Notes: generated from the sequence alone by a model not told the origin. Shown: positions 1 to 12,315, counted from the stretch's first letter. The stretch: DNA of 64,000 bases from Gaeumannomyces sp. JS-464 (GCA_002197995.1 NGZR01000001.1:10478001-10542000); one strand, 5' to 3'. A program made the numbers and translations.

Positions 1-666
1 GATTGGATCATATGGCAACGCGTGCATTTGGGAGGGCCCCACGCGTCGTAAAGCCGCAAGCTCATAAGATACCCCTTTCACAACTCCATGCGATTTTTCC
101 TTTGGCATTTCACTGTAACGCTAAGCAGTGGTACACCCAGCACATCGGCTGTAGCCCCGAATATGGAATTACCTGATCGCTCGAGCACATAAGCGGTTAT
201 TACCTGATCCCACGAGCACCTAACTAGGCATTGCCCCATTTCCTATTGTTCCTATTCACAATCCCTAATTTACGGTCCTTACCGATATTTAGCACGGCCT
301 TTTTGCCTTTATTTTCCTTTGTTTTTAAAGCAAATTACCAGATCCGGAATCTTTTGTTATTAGTATTGTGAAATCCCCGGATCCGGAAAAAGGCATGTAG
401 CTATTGCACGCGCATAAAGAAAAAGTTGCCAGTGTTAATCCACGTGATTAGCGCGTGCACCGGGATAAACTCCACACCTCGTAAAGCAACGGGCCCAAGG
501 CCCGTGCGCTTCCACGAGCCTATAAAAGGGGATTTTGCGATCCCCTTTTTATAATTAGATTCCTTTTAAGATATGCATCACTACAAACACCAGTTCCAAA
601 TTTATAGATTTTTGTTTTTTCCTTTTAGGAAATCTCCGTGCTTACAGGAGTACCACTCCTACCAAC
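1..666 (+). repeat. Right-hand part of a lightly mutated LTR (LTR-X)
   Basis: This stretch ends in CA directly before Fot1-like sequence at 667. It has a TATA-like box near 521-527, and 525-551 is a near-perfect hairpin (arms AAAAGGGGAT and ATCCCCTTTT). These are typical LTR promoter and polyadenylation features. Unlike everything to its right up to 56 kb it keeps many CA and TG dinucleotides, so it was hardly touched by RIP. The rest of the element would lie left of the window, so whether this is a solo, 5' or 3' LTR is open. No coding sequence is seen here. The LTR assignment is inference from these features and from the clean junction inside a Fot1-like element. Confidence 0.55.
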
Positions 667-1306
667 AGATTTGGTTTTAAAAAAGCTGGATATAAAGTTA
701 CAAATTTTAACTCTTTTAAAAAAGCTTTTAAACAACGCCGAACTTTGGACTTTTAAAACGCTTTAAATAACTAAAAACGTAATTTCGTAATCCGAACATA
801 TTAAACTCGGATTTCCAATTACCGAAGTAGTTTTTCGTTATTTATGCTAGCGGTTATAAATTAGTTTACGAAATGGACGAGTTTAATAATGCATTAAATA
901 GCCCTTTTTAAAGCCGAAATTGCTTCGTTACGTAAAGCGAACAAAGCATTAAACAAACGCCGGAAGGCTAAAAAAACACGTGTTTAATAAAAAGGGTTAC
1001 ATATTGTTAAAAAAATACGAAATGTTTTAAACCAGTAAAAGTTAAATAGGTAGTTATAGTAAAAAATGCGCGATTATAAAGGTTAAAAAAAAAGGGCGAC
1101 GACGATTCGTCGGCGATGTAGCACTTGTGGTAAAACCGGATATAATGCGCGCATTTGCCAAAAGAAGTAAAAATGTTCGATGTATATAATTCCAAGTAGT
1201 TTAAATGGATTTTTAGCGTTATTAGGTTAGCATACGCGTTAATCGACCGGAAGTTAAGTTTAAATGTGTCGCTTGCTAATGTGTATCGCTCGCTAATAAA
1301 CCACGT
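667..1306 (+). mobile_element. Fot1-like element F0, 3' third only
   Basis: This matches the last 640 bp of the complete Fot1-like copies in this window (F1-F5). It includes the transposase C-terminus with its CCHC zinc knuckle, degenerate here, and the right terminal repeat ending in AAACCACGT followed by the target TA at 1307-1308. The left part is cut off exactly where LTR-X ends, so the LTR element probably inserted in F0 and the other half lies outside the window. Sequence at 1309 onward continues the G1a Gypsy pol frame, so F0 itself had landed in G1a. All reading frames are broken by RIP-type stops. Confidence 0.8.
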
Positions 1307-1308
1307 TA

Positions 1309-4300
1309 GCATAAAAAGCAAAAACTTAATATTAAAAAATTACGCGAACGTATATACCGTTTAACTCGAATAAAAAAAGGAACGTATAATATTCGTTTTT
1401 TTATTAAAAAATTAAAAAAACCACTTAAATAAAAAGCACGAGGTAAAAAACGAAAACCGATAAAAACTTTCGCAATGGTAAAATCGAATTAATTTATACG
1501 ATTTATTAACATTTAAAATAAAATATTAAAGGAAAAAAGTTAAAGTAATAATTAATTGCGAAATATAAAGCGATTATATATTGTTATAAACGGTTAAAAG
1601 GTATAAAATCCTTACGAGTTAAAAACGCTAACCGTATTAACTAAAAACGGTTGAAAAAGTACCTATTGCTTATAATAAAAAATAAATCGACCGAAAAACA
1701 CAACTAAAAATTACGCATTTAAAATGGGGAAAACGTTATTATTATATTAAATAAATTAAATATAAAAAAAGGAAACGTTATTTTCGAAATTTTTTAATTT
1801 AAAAAAAATAATTTGCAAATAAATTAAACTTACGGTTAAGTTTAATAAAAAAAGCTACAAATAATTAAAACGGTTTATTAATTATAAACTTTAAACTGTA
1901 AATATAAAAAAAACGAAAAAAGGTTATACTGGTAATAAAACTTAATAATTTACTTTCGTATTTAATATTAACGAATATATAATTATTTAAAATAAAAAGC
2001 GATTAAAATAATTAAACCAATATTAAAAAACGGTTTGCGAATATTTCGAAAAAAATTATAAATATGAAAAATTATTTGGGAAAAACTTAAAAACGGTACT
2101 TTTCGAATATAAATTGTTCGATTTGAAAATTAAGTTTAAATTAAAAACGCAATTTAAATATTAAAAGTTGTATTAATTTAGCTTTTAATAATAAAAAATG
2201 CTAAAAAACAATTGGAAAAAAACCTACGAAAAAAGCATATTAAACTTTTTAATTTTTTAATAAAATACGGGATTTTATAAAAACAAAAAAATAAAACGAA
2301 GCGAATATGCATCGATTACCGTTTATTAAACGAAATTACGATTAAAAACCGATATTTTTTATTTTTTATTAACGAATTATAAAAAATTTGGTAAAGCTTA
2401 ATATTTTACGGTTTTAAACTTACGAAAAGCTTATAATTTAATACGGATTAAAAAGGGTTAAAATGGTTTACGGGTTTTAAAATAAAGCTTAAATGCTACG
2501 AATTTTTAATAATAACTTTTAGGTTTACTAATGCATTAATTACGTTTTAAAAAATAATTAACTATATATTACGCAAATATTTCGATATTTTTATCCTCGT
2601 ATATTTAAATAATATTTTAATTTTTTTTAAAAACGATAAAAAAGCATAAGCAATATATATATAAAATGCTTTGGAAATTATTTAATATAAAGCTTTTTAT
2701 TAAATTAAAAAAAATGCGAATGGTATTTGTAAAAAATCGCTTTTTAAAATTTGTAATTACATTTAAACAGGTTTATATAAATTTAAAAAAGTTAAAAAAG
2801 TTAAAAAATGGTTTATATTTAAAAAACGTTATAAAAATATAAAAGGTTTTAAAATTTTTAAACTTTTATAAACGGTTTATTTGTAATTATAGCAAAATTG
2901 CTATATTATTTACGAATTTTACTAAAAACAATTACCAATTTTATTAGGAAAAATAAAAATGAAAAGCTTTTAAGCAATTACGGAACGCCGTATTAAAAAA
3001 ACCGGTATTAACATTTTTAAATTTAAAAAAACCTTTCGAAATTAAAACCAACGCGTTAAATTATACGATTAGCGGTTAATTTAAACAACGAAACGATTAA
3101 AAACGTTTGCATTTTTACGCGTTTTTTCGCAAAAATTAAATGAATTTAAATTAAACTATTAAATTTATAATAAAAAACTTTTAACGATTATTCGAGCATT
3201 TAAAAAATGGCGACCATACTTTTATAAAGCTAAATATTAGGTTATAAGATATATAAACTATAAAACTTAACACATTTACTATTAGTAAAAACCTAAATAA
3301 ACGATAAATGCGTTAAAACGAATTTTTACTAAATTACGATATTCGGACTAAATACCGGAAAAGGTCGAAAAACGGTCGAGCGAACGCTTTAAACTATCGG
3401 CCGAACTATTAAGTTATAATACTTAAAAAAATATAAATAATTTTAACGAAAAAGCTAAACGGATTTTTAATCCTAATATAAAAAATATTTGTTAAAACGG
3501 TTAATAAGAAAAGTTTAAACTTTAAAAAAATTTAACAAATTTATAACTAATTAATATACGGTTATTAAAGCGTAAAAAATATAAAAACGGTTATAATAAT
3601 ATTACAAGTTCGTAAAAACTCGAGCCGAAATATAAAACGTAATAAAAAATTGCGAAAGTTATATTAAAAATAAAACTAATTAGCATAAACCATATAAATT
3701 ATTATAACTTTTGCTAGCATTAAACGGAGTATAGCAAAAAGTTATTATAAATTTCGTTATTAAATTTCCTTAATTTAAAAAACTAATAATTAAAACGAAA
3801 TACGATAATATATTAAAATAATAAATAAGCTTATTAAATATATCTTATTTTTACCGTATAAAAAAGCAATAACGCTATTAAGTTAACGTACGTTTTTATT
3901 AAACACGTAATAACGGAATACGGCACGTCGAACCGTTTAATTACGAATAAAAATAAACTATTTACAAGTAAGTTTTAAAAAAAGGCTTACGGCTTTATTA
4001 AAAGCCGAGCACTTTTTATTTACGGTTTACCATTTTTAAATAAATAAGCAAACAAAACGAACGAATTAAAATAAAATAATATTTACATTATTACGTTAAC
4101 TTATAAATAAAGTAACTAGGTATAATTATTCCTTATAGCTTAATTTGTTTATAATAATTTAATTTACGAAAGTATAAAAATTATACCGTTTTATACGAAT
4201 TACGAGTTTACGTTTATAACGTATAAAAAACTTAAAGTAAAAATGCATGCTTTAATAGCGGAAATACAAATAACGAAGCTTATTAAATTGCATAAACATT

Positions 4301-4800
4301 TCCAAGTAAAGCTAAAAAAGTTACGGCACCGTATAGCTATTTAAACAAATAAAAAAAAATTAAAAAATTAACTTTTAAAAAAGGAAATAGCGTTTATCTT
4401 TTTTAACGCAATATTAAAACAAAACGACTAAACGATAAATTAAACTATAAAAAACTAAAACCTTTTAAAATGCTAAAAGAAAGTTTCGAATGTAAATTAT
4501 AAACTTTTACTACCACTAATTATAAAATCCTACCCGGTTTTTTATATTTCCCTATTTAAATTAGCGTTACCGGGCTTTAAAAGCAACGAGTTAATAAAAA
4601 TCGACTTAAAATAAAAGTACGAAATCGAAAAAATTTTAAACTATAAGCTAAAAAGCAGGCTTAAAAAATACCTAATTAAATGGAAAAAGTACGGCTACGA
4701 AAAAAACATATAAGAAAAAGCAATTAACCTTATAAGCTGTTAAAAAGCTTTAGCGAAATACCGGCAAAAGCATTTACAAATAAGTTAGTAAAAGCAAAAG
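1309..4800 (+). pseudogene. G1a gag-pol remnant: RT, RNase H, integrase, chromodomain
   Basis: Degenerate translation on the + strand shows the Gypsy RT order. An ICIDYRLLNEITIKNRY block lies near 2300-2350, and VYLNNILIFF, a decayed form of the VYLDDILIFS catalytic motif, lies near 2600-2630. RNase H follows at 2900-3300, including LLTIIRAFKKWRPY at about 3180-3220, then an integrase region at roughly 3480-4350. A chromodomain at 4614-4790 reads KYEIEKIL, then LIKWKKYGYEKNI. Active members replicate through an RNA copy and integrate with the encoded integrase. Stops are almost all TAA/TAG replacing Gln or Trp codons, as RIP produces. The gag half, left of about 2100, is too decayed to subdivide. 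Boundaries are approximate. Confidence 0.82.
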
Positions 4801-4850
4801 TAGCTAAAAAACCAATCGGCGAAAACTTAACAATCGGGTTTTTAATAATA

Positions 4851-4920
4851 ATCGTGCCGGGATTCGAACTTAAAACCTCGGCAAAAAAGCCAAAGCTACA
4901 CTTAATACGTTATAAAACTT
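4851..4920 (-). other. tRNA-like sequence in the G1a tail
   Basis: The complement contains an RNA polymerase III B-box-like core, GTTCGAATCCC (4859-4869), followed by a 3'-acceptor-like GGCACGA. Upstream is GTATTAAGTGTAGC, which recurs in a second tRNA-like stretch at about 12316-12391. I could not fold a complete cloverleaf, partly because RIP has broken stems. It may be a tRNA pseudogene, a tRNA-derived SINE fragment or a chance resemblance. It lies between the chromodomain and the F1 insertion. Confidence 0.3.
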
Positions 4921-6350
4921 AAAAAAATTATTAAAAAAGCACGGTTTACTAAAACCAAATAAGGTAAAAAGGTTTATTACGAACGGTTAAAAAAAAAAAA
5001 GCATTAACGTGGTTTACAAGTAAGTAAATTAAATAAGCGAGTGGATTACCGACACGCGTCCACGCGTTAATTAAATTTCATTTACGAATATTTTCACAAC
5101 AAACAATAGTAAACACAAGCGACGAAAGCAAAATTATCCTAGCCTTTTAAACTATTAATTCGGATGCAAAGTTAAACGTCCGGAGTGCCGCCAAAATCTA
5201 CGCGGTTAACTACTTTACTTTCGCCCGGCGCAAAGGCGGCTAACCTGCTCGACGCGACAACATGCCCAAATTACGGAAATTAACGGAATTCGAAAAGGAA
5301 GCGCTTGTTAAGTGCATGTTTAAGCTGGATTCGCGAGCATTCCTTCCCCGGCCTTCTGGTATTAAAAATATGGCCAACCGATTGCTTGCCGAACGTAACG
5401 CGAGCGTCGTCGGCAAAAACTAGGTCGCGAACTTCGTTAAACGCCGCGCAAAGCTCGGTACGCGTTAAATTCGAAAGTACGATTATTAAAAGGCCAAATG
5501 CGAAAATCCCAAATTCGTTTTTGCGTAATTCGACCTTATACGAAACATTGTGGCCAAATATGGCATTTTGGATAACGATATTTACAATTTCGACGAAACC
5601 GGCTTTTTTATAGGTATAATCGCCGCCGTTATGGTTATTACAATATCGGAAAACCGTAGCAAAGCAAAGCTGGTTTAGCTTAGCAACCGGAAATGGGCTA
5701 CAATTATTCAAAAGGTTAACTATTACGGCTAAGCAATCCTTTTTTTCATTATCGTTAAAAGGCAGTACTATTTGGCCAATTGGTATTCGAAAACCAACCT
5801 TTTACGCGATTGGATTATTTTAACGAGTGTTAACGGGTGAATTACGAACAAGCTCGGTTTAAAATGGATTTAGCATTTCGATAAACATATAATATCGCGT
5901 ATAAAAAGCTTTTATCGTTTATTAATACTGGACGGGCAAAAAGCCACCATTCGACGGATTTCGAGCTTTATTGCTAAAATATAACATTATTACGCTTTGC
6001 ATGCTTTTATATTCGTTTTACTTTTTTTAGCCGCTTAACGTTAAATGTTTTAACCCGTTGAAAAAAGCGTACGGTCGACAAATCGAAAACTTAATAAGGT
6101 TATACGTTAACCACGTAATTAAAGTTAAATTCTTTTCGGCGTTTAAAGCGGCATTTTTTAATTTTATAACCGAAAGAAACATTCGAAAGGGTTTTCGAAA
6201 AGCTGGCCTTGCTTTTTTTAATCCGGATTCGGTTTTAAAAAAGCTGGATGTAAGGTTACGAATTTTAACTCCTTCGAAAAAGCTTTTAAGCGACGCCGAA
6301 CTTTAAACCTTTAAAACGCCCTAAACAGCTAAGAACGCAACTTCGCAGTT

Positions 6351-6520
6351 TAATAAAAGTGCGCGACGACAAGCACCTAAAGTGATTGGTAATTGTTACT
6401 TAGCTACTTTACTAAATCGCGGGCTAAAACGCGCGCAAACTAAAATACTAGGGCCAGTGCATAAGCCTAAAGCTATAGGGCACCAGTTGCCACTTACGTA
6501 ACTCCAGGCCACTTTTAACA
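6351..6520 (-). repeat. Copia-A 3' LTR
   Basis: This 170-bp sequence is repeated at 11580-11747. In minus-strand sense it starts TGTTAAAAG and should end in ...CTTTTATCA, but the terminal CA reads TA here, a RIP-type transition. It directly abuts the mutated target duplication CAGTT. Confidence 0.88.
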
Positions 6521-6589
6521 CCTTCCCGTAAGCTATGCAACGGTTTTAAATTACAAGCCCGCATTTACGTAGTAACTTTCCAAGTTCGT

Positions 6590-9500
6590 AGTGTTTCCTT
6601 GGTTTTTTTGTAAGCCGTTTACTGCGGCATTTGCTGCATTCCTAGCTAAATAACAAACCTCGCTTATCTTTTCGCCGTTAAGCTTTTCGTAAAACCGTCC
6701 GCCTTTATATTGGCCGTATTAACAAGCTTAAAAGTGAAAGTTAACGCTTTATAATATCGATTACCCACTTGTAGCGGAGGTCGATTATACGGGTGCGGGC
6801 TAATTCCAACGGGTTTAACATCGTCGTTTAAACGTTAGCGTTATCCGTGTGCATTACGAAAGTTTTTCGCTAAAAGTATCCAATTTCTTTTAAAATGCTT
6901 TTAATTTAAAGCAAAGCCCGGCCCGTTAGCAGGAGGTTAACGAACTCCGCTTTCGTCGTTAACGTCGTTATAAAAGTTTGCTTTTTTAATTGCTAGTAAA
7001 CAGGACCACCCGCTAGCATAACGATTACGCCGCTTGTAAATGCCTTTGTACGAAGGCAATTGGCGAACGAAGCGTTTTCGTAGGCTTTTAAGCTTATCGC
7101 TTCGGCGCTGTTAATAGGCCCACCAAAAGTAAGCGCGAGCTTTTTAATACTAATAATGTAACGCTAAAAGTGCTTTAACAATGCCAAATGCTTTTTACCG
7201 GGATTAGCGTTAACCTTTTGCAACTTTTTTACGATATACGTGATATTAAGGCGAGTAATGCCAGCGAGGTAGCTAATACTCGCTATTTCCAATTGGTAGC
7301 GCAAAACCTCCTCGTGCGGGAAAAGGTCCTAGGTAATCGGCATTATAAAGCTAAAAAACTAAGGCGTTTTTATTGTTTTAAGGTTTTCCCGTTAGTATTT
7401 GGTAATAATTTTGTTAATATAATCGCGTTAGTAAAGGTTTACAATCCTCCGCTAGCGATTTTTTACAACCTGCATGCCGAAAAACGTTTTTGCGTTACCT
7501 AAAGCGGTTATTTCGAACCGGCTACCCACTTCGGTAACGATGGTTTTAATTTCCGTAACCGTACGGGCGGCAATTTAAAAGTCGTCCACGTAAAGTAATA
7601 GCATGGCGCCCGTTTCCTTTTTGCGGTAAAGGCAAACGTTTTAGTAAATCGGTTTAAAGCTAAATGTTTCAAGCTCCGGAGTAATCGTTCGATACCACTA
7701 TAAAAGCGATTTGCGAAAGCCGTAAAATGCTTTTTTTAAGCGGCAATAATAGCCTTTTTGCCTAACCGGAATGCCTTAAAGTTGCTATACGTATATTATA
7801 ACGTTATCAAATACGATAGCGCCGAAATAAGCAGCTACGAAGTCGAACTGGCGGCATTTAAAGTCGTTAACGGCCATAAGCACAAAAAACACCTTTGTAA
7901 ACGTTGTATAAGCAATTGCCGCGTACGTTACAACCTTGTCTTCGCCCGGAATATCGTCGTAATTACCGCAAACGACCTAACGCGTTTTAATCTTTTTAAA
8001 AGCGCCGTTAAGCGTTAGTTTAAGCACGTATACCCATTTGCCCGGCAGTGCTTTAGCATTTGAAAGCAATTTTTTTAACATTTACGTGCTTTTCTTAGAA
8101 CGTACGTGTTAATTTGCTTTTACATTGCTGGCTTGTAATATCGCTCGTACTCGGCCTCGTGCTTTACCACGTCGTAATAATAAGCCGGAATATACGGTAT
8201 TCCCGGCACCGTAGCGACGTCGAAAAGCGCGAGGTTAGGGATTTTAAAGCCGCCGATCTTTTAAGGCAAAACGATATCGTTATCCGGGTACGTAACGCTA
8301 ACAAATGCAAAACCCGTTTTTCGGGCAGTCTTTTCGGCAGCTTTAGTATTCGTATTAAAGCTGTAAAAACTCTCGTCGTTTTCGGCGCTTTTAGGGTTAC
8401 CCGGATCCTTTTCCGCCACTTTTTTAATATTTTTAAACTCGAAGCGAGCCGTTGTAAATGCTTTTACGGGCTCCTTCTTTTTGCAGGTTTTTGGTGTTAA
8501 AACTTCGTAATGCTTAAAAGCCGTTAGGCGTTCCCTTAATTGCCGGTCATTCGGCGGGGGCGGCGGCCGCTTTTTACAGGTCCTTTTTTTAAGCGCTACG
8601 GGTATCGTAACCGCCTCGTTACCGGGCTCGGGAGTTCCCTCGGGTGTTAATATGCCCGGCCCGACGGGCTTTTTAAGCTTTTTAGGCTTTGCAACGGCAA
8701 GCTTTTCGTTTTCCGTTCCGGTTTCCCCGGTATCCTCCGCAAGCGATAAATCGTCCTTACTTTCGGGGCCGGCAATATCGCCAGTTATACCGGTGTTACC
8801 ATCGTTGCTATCGGTGGAATTGGTAATTAGGCTAATATTATAAACCCAAATGCCTATTGTAAAATAAAGGTTTTTAATAACGGCTTTGTTAACCTCGTTA
8901 ATAGTAATCGCTTTTTTAACAAAATTATAAGGCGATTTCCGGCGCTTACTAACGCCCTCGTTAATCCGTGCGTTACGACAACGGAAAACCTTATTAATAC
9001 CGTCCGGCTTAACTAGCAGGATTTCGTTATAAAGGCTTTCCCAGCTTATAAACCGGCCTTTCGTTACCTTAAGGGCCATTTTATCGGCTTTGGCTTATTT
9101 GCCGTTTTTAATTAGCATTTAGGCGACCGCGCTTTAAATGCGGAAGGTATAGATTGGTGGTTAGTAATACTCCTCGTTAAAGCTAATTACTTTTGCCTAC
9201 GCTTTATACGGGCTTTTTTTGCCGTTAAAAGCTGTATTTAAAGTGTAGTTTAGCACCTTTTTCGCTATTTGCAAGGCATATACCTAGTACTTTTTATATA
9301 GGCCGTTGGTATTAATCCCGGTGCGAGCCGCGTTAAATATAGTACGGTTAGTACGTTTAACGATGCTATTCATTTCCGGGCATCGCGTCGGGCTAATTTC
9401 GCAAGTTTTGCTTTAAATAATGTAATAGGCTTTTAGCTTTTCCGGGTAAACTCCGTGCTACCGTTTGTATGGATTGCTTGTATTTTAATGCTTAACTGGA

Positions 9501-11530
9501 ATTTAATATAATTAATTTAATTATAAACCTTCGTAAAGATTTTCGTACGAGCTTTGCTAATTGTAAAAATCACTTAGCCAAAAGTAATTGCCTCGTTAAT
9601 AATATGAACGGCGTAATTGTATTCGCCGTATAAAGTAAGCGAAATGGTTAATGTATTTATATAAATACGGCCTAAAAAGCGGGTAGTGCGGTGGAAATAA
9701 CGATTGCCGATAATTTAAATCGCTTTGCTTTTTAAATAACCGTTACAAGTATGCTTTAATGCTTTAAAATAGCTAACTTTAATATTTGCAGCGCGGTAAG
9801 CCGTTATTACCGCCTTTTTATTAGCATGCATTAAGCGCTAATATATTATTACGTAAAGCACCGGGCGTTTTGTTATAATCGGTGCGTTAGTTTTCGTCGG
9901 TCGGTTTCTTCCGTTAAGTGCGTTACCCAAAGCTATAAAGCCCGAAAGCGCGTTTACGGCATATAAACGTTAGCGATTAGTACGTTATTATTAATCTGGT
10001 AATTGCTTAACCATTTATCGTCGAACGTTACAAAGTAATCGGTTTAATCGTTTTTTAAGCCTGCTTTGCGCATTTTGCCAAAGCTAAAAAGGTTAAAAAG
10101 GAATTCGAGCGTAAAAATTGCTTATAAGGTAACTGTAATAACGCCCGCTTTATTGCGCTAATGCATTTCGACGGTGCCCTTTTTAACGGAAATTTAAGCG
10201 ACGCTATTGGCCGTGGTAGCGTTGTAAAAAACCTCGCGCTTTTTTAACGAGGTAAACCATTTGCGATCGTTAAAATGGTGTTTAAACGAGCCGGAGTCGA
10301 TTATTACGGCGTTACGGGCACTATTAACATTGTTTAAAGCGGTATTGGCCATATTGTATTAGCTGGCATTGCTTCGATTAACCGGCATACCACTAGTATA
10401 ATCGGCAGCCCTCGGGTTGGCTATAGCCTTATTGGCTGCCTTATTGCTTCGCTGGAAGCGCCGCTCCGGATATTTGGCCTTCCAGGCTTTCTCGAGCTTA
10501 AAATGCAAAAGTTAGCAATTATCGTCGCCGCTTTTGTAATGCTTACCGCATTTATCGTGGTGGGGAGCACGCGAAACGATAGTGCAACCCTTTTTACTGC
10601 AAAGCTTCGGCTTTTCCCTCGGTTTTTAAAGTCCTTCCAGCTTTTTGTTAGTGTTAGCCATAGCCTTCGACTTCGAGGCCTTTATAACCGCCGTGTTTTC
10701 GAGCACTTTCGAAATAATGTTAGCGGGAGTGCTGGCGGCTCGCCTTTACAATTCCTTAAAACTATAGCCACCGTAAAAGGGTAAATGGCGCTAAGCCCAG
10801 TTAACAAGGCTCCTTATAAGCATCCGGTCCGGAATGTTAATGTTAGCTTAATCCAAGGCCTGCTTTACTTGTAGCCAGCGGTCCGTTATATTTTTTAACA
10901 TTACCGTTAAACTTTTCCACCGAAATTGTATAATGTTCGTTAATTAAAGCGTTAAAACGGCCGTAGCGGTAATTTAATAGTGCTAACTACCTTATCCCAA
11001 AAAGCCTTTGGGTTTTAATTTTCGTCGTTTTTAGGGCGGTTTTAACCGGCCTTTTCCAAATTCGTAATTACTTTTTCGATATTATTACGAATGCAATACC
11101 ATATTAATGTCTTGTTAAAAGCCCATAATTATACAGCTTCGTCGTTTTTCGTTTTTAGCCGGTTTAGCCGGAAGGTTAGCAAATATAAAGGAGATATTGC
11201 GGGAAGCGGTTAAATGCACCCGGATAATGCGCTTTATATTTTTTAAATTAAAAAGCCTTAGCAGGTCCGGGACTTTTACTGCGATTTCGCGGTATTCCGC
11301 CATTTCGGCGTTTATTTAGCACTTTTAACGCGTATAAAAGCGTTAAATTGCAGGGAAATGGTGCTTTTAAACGTTAAAAGGGTTATTATTATTGCTTTGT
11401 TATAATTGCTAATCGGCGCCGAACGCGGCTTTGTTAATTGTCGTTTAACGGTTTTTAACTGCTGCGCTTCGCCCGTAATCCACGGCGGGAAAACGCAAGC
11501 AACGGGAAACAACTCGTGCACCGTTAATCT
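6590..11530 (-). pseudogene. Copia-A gag-pol polyprotein remnant
   Basis: Read on the minus strand, a gag segment (about 11520-10480) ends in a Cys/His finger, KCGKHYKSGDDNC near 10540-10510. Then come the protease active site VIIDSGSFKHHF near 10300-10270, integrase with NGSTEFTR near 9470-9440, and an open 272-codon stretch (9079-8261) joining integrase to RT. RT follows with LLLYVDDF at about 7605-7575, and an RNase H-end motif RIIDLRYKWV at about 6790-6760 (compare KHIDIRYHF of copia elements). The 272-codon linker is Lys/Pro-rich with PPPPP and is the longest surviving ORF of this element. Start and stop codons are not certain. Scattered stops make it non-functional. Confidence 0.85.
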
Positions 11531-11579
11531 TTCCTAATCAGGCAAAATATCGTTAACGGCGGCGCGAAAGCTTATAACC

Positions 11580-11747
11580 TGATAAAAGTGCGCGACGACA
11601 AGCACCCAAAGTGATTGGTATATTATTTAGCTACTTTACTGGATCGCGGGCTAAAGCGCGCGCAAGCCAAAATACTAAGGCCAATGCATAAGCTTAAAGC
11701 TGTAAAGCACCAGTTGCCACCCACGTAACTCCAAGCCACCTTTAACA
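11580..11747 (-). repeat. Copia-A 5' LTR
   Basis: This is the 168-bp partner of 6351-6520. In minus sense it runs from TGTTAAAGG to TTTTATCA with intact TG and CA ends. The next bases leftward (complement of 11560-11579) begin GGTTATAAGC and are the expected primer-binding-site position. I cannot assign the primer tRNA with confidence. Confidence 0.88.
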
Positions 11748-12315
11748 CAATCCGAACACATTAAAACTCGGATCTCCAATTACCGGAGCAGCTTTCCGTC
11801 ACCTATACTGTCGGCTGTAAACCAATTAACGAAAAGGGCCAAAGCAATTATGCATCGGGTTAACCTTTTGGAGGAAGAGTGCTCCAGGCTACGAAGGGCG
11901 AACGAAGCGCTAAGCAAACGCCGGAGGGCCAAAAAAACGCGTGTTCGACAAGGAGGGTTATATATTATCGAAAAGGTACGAAATGCTTTAAACCAGGAGG
12001 AGCTAAATGGGCAGCTATAGCAAAAAATGCGCGACTATAGGGGTTAAAAAGGAGGGCGACAACGACTTGTCGGCGATGTGGCACTTGCGGCAAAACCGGA
12101 CATAATGCGCGCATTTGCCAGGAGGAAGTAAAAACGTCCGATGTATATAATTCCGAGTAGTTTAAATGGATTTTTGGCGTTGTTGGGTTGGCATGCGCGT
12201 CGATTAACCGGGAGGTCGGGTGTCGGTAATCCACTCGTTTGTTTAATCCATTTACTTGTAAACCACGTTATTATAATAGCACTATCGGTTTAACGATAAT
12301 ATTATTATAATAAAC

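Larger units (their letters stand above)
6351..11747 (-). mobile_element. Complete Ty1/copia retrotransposon Copia-A nested in F1
   Basis: Two LTRs of 170 and 168 bp (6351-6520 and 11580-11747) bracket a minus-strand gag-pol. Flanking 5-mers are CAGTT (6346-6350) and CAATC (11748-11752), the same target duplication after mutation. Domain order along the minus strand is gag with a Cys-rich finger, aspartic protease, integrase, RT and RNase H. Integrase before RT is the mark of Copia rather than Gypsy. A purine tract, ACGGGAAGG, precedes the 3' LTR (complement of 6521-6529). Total length is 5397 bp, normal for the family. It is less AT-rich than the host F1 and G1a, consistent with a later arrival. 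Confidence 0.9.
5262..12160 (+). pseudogene. F1 transposase (pogo/Fot1 type), interrupted
   Basis: The start is the ATG at 5262, at the same place as in F2, F3 and F5, and the stop is TAG at 12158-12160. Codons lie at 5262-6350 and 11748-12160, and Copia-A sits between them. The N-terminal helix-turn-helix/CENP-B-like DNA-binding part is followed by the DDE catalytic region, with YNFDETGF (first Asp) near 5580-5605. The second Asp lies in the LDGQKATIR segment near 5930 and the third in a decayed PLNVKCF near 6040. A C-terminal zinc knuckle, CGTCGKTGHNARIC, is well preserved at 12079-12120. Many TAG/TAA stops make it non-functional. Best-read relatives in the window are F2 and F3. Confidence 0.85.
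5007..12268 (+). mobile_element. Fot1-like DDE transposon F1, split by Copia-A
   Basis: The ends are ACGTGGTTTACAAG and CTTGTAAACCACGT, flanked by target TA at 5005-5006 and 12269-12270, as expected for the Tc1/mariner-pogo superfamily. Removing Copia-A (6351-11747) and one copy of its 5-bp target duplication leaves 1860 bp. That agrees with the intact copies F2-F5 (1858-1861 bp). F1 had inserted in the 3' tail of G1a, whose sequence resumes at 12271. Transposition in this superfamily is by cut-and-paste at TA sites (family knowledge). The copy is inactive because its transposase is both interrupted and full of stops. Confidence 0.9.

Noticed and set aside
5280..5711. Minus-strand ORF of 143 codons inside F1 (and its equivalents in F2 at 17667-18158, F3 and F4)
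   Set aside because: It is the mirror frame of the transposase N-terminus. RIP puts fewer stops in that frame. It recurs only because the transposon recurs and has no domain.
8652..8843. + strand ORF of 63 codons with Pro/Ser/Val-rich sequence
   Set aside because: It is the antisense of the Copia-A integrase-RT linker, whose frame is supported by the polyprotein order.
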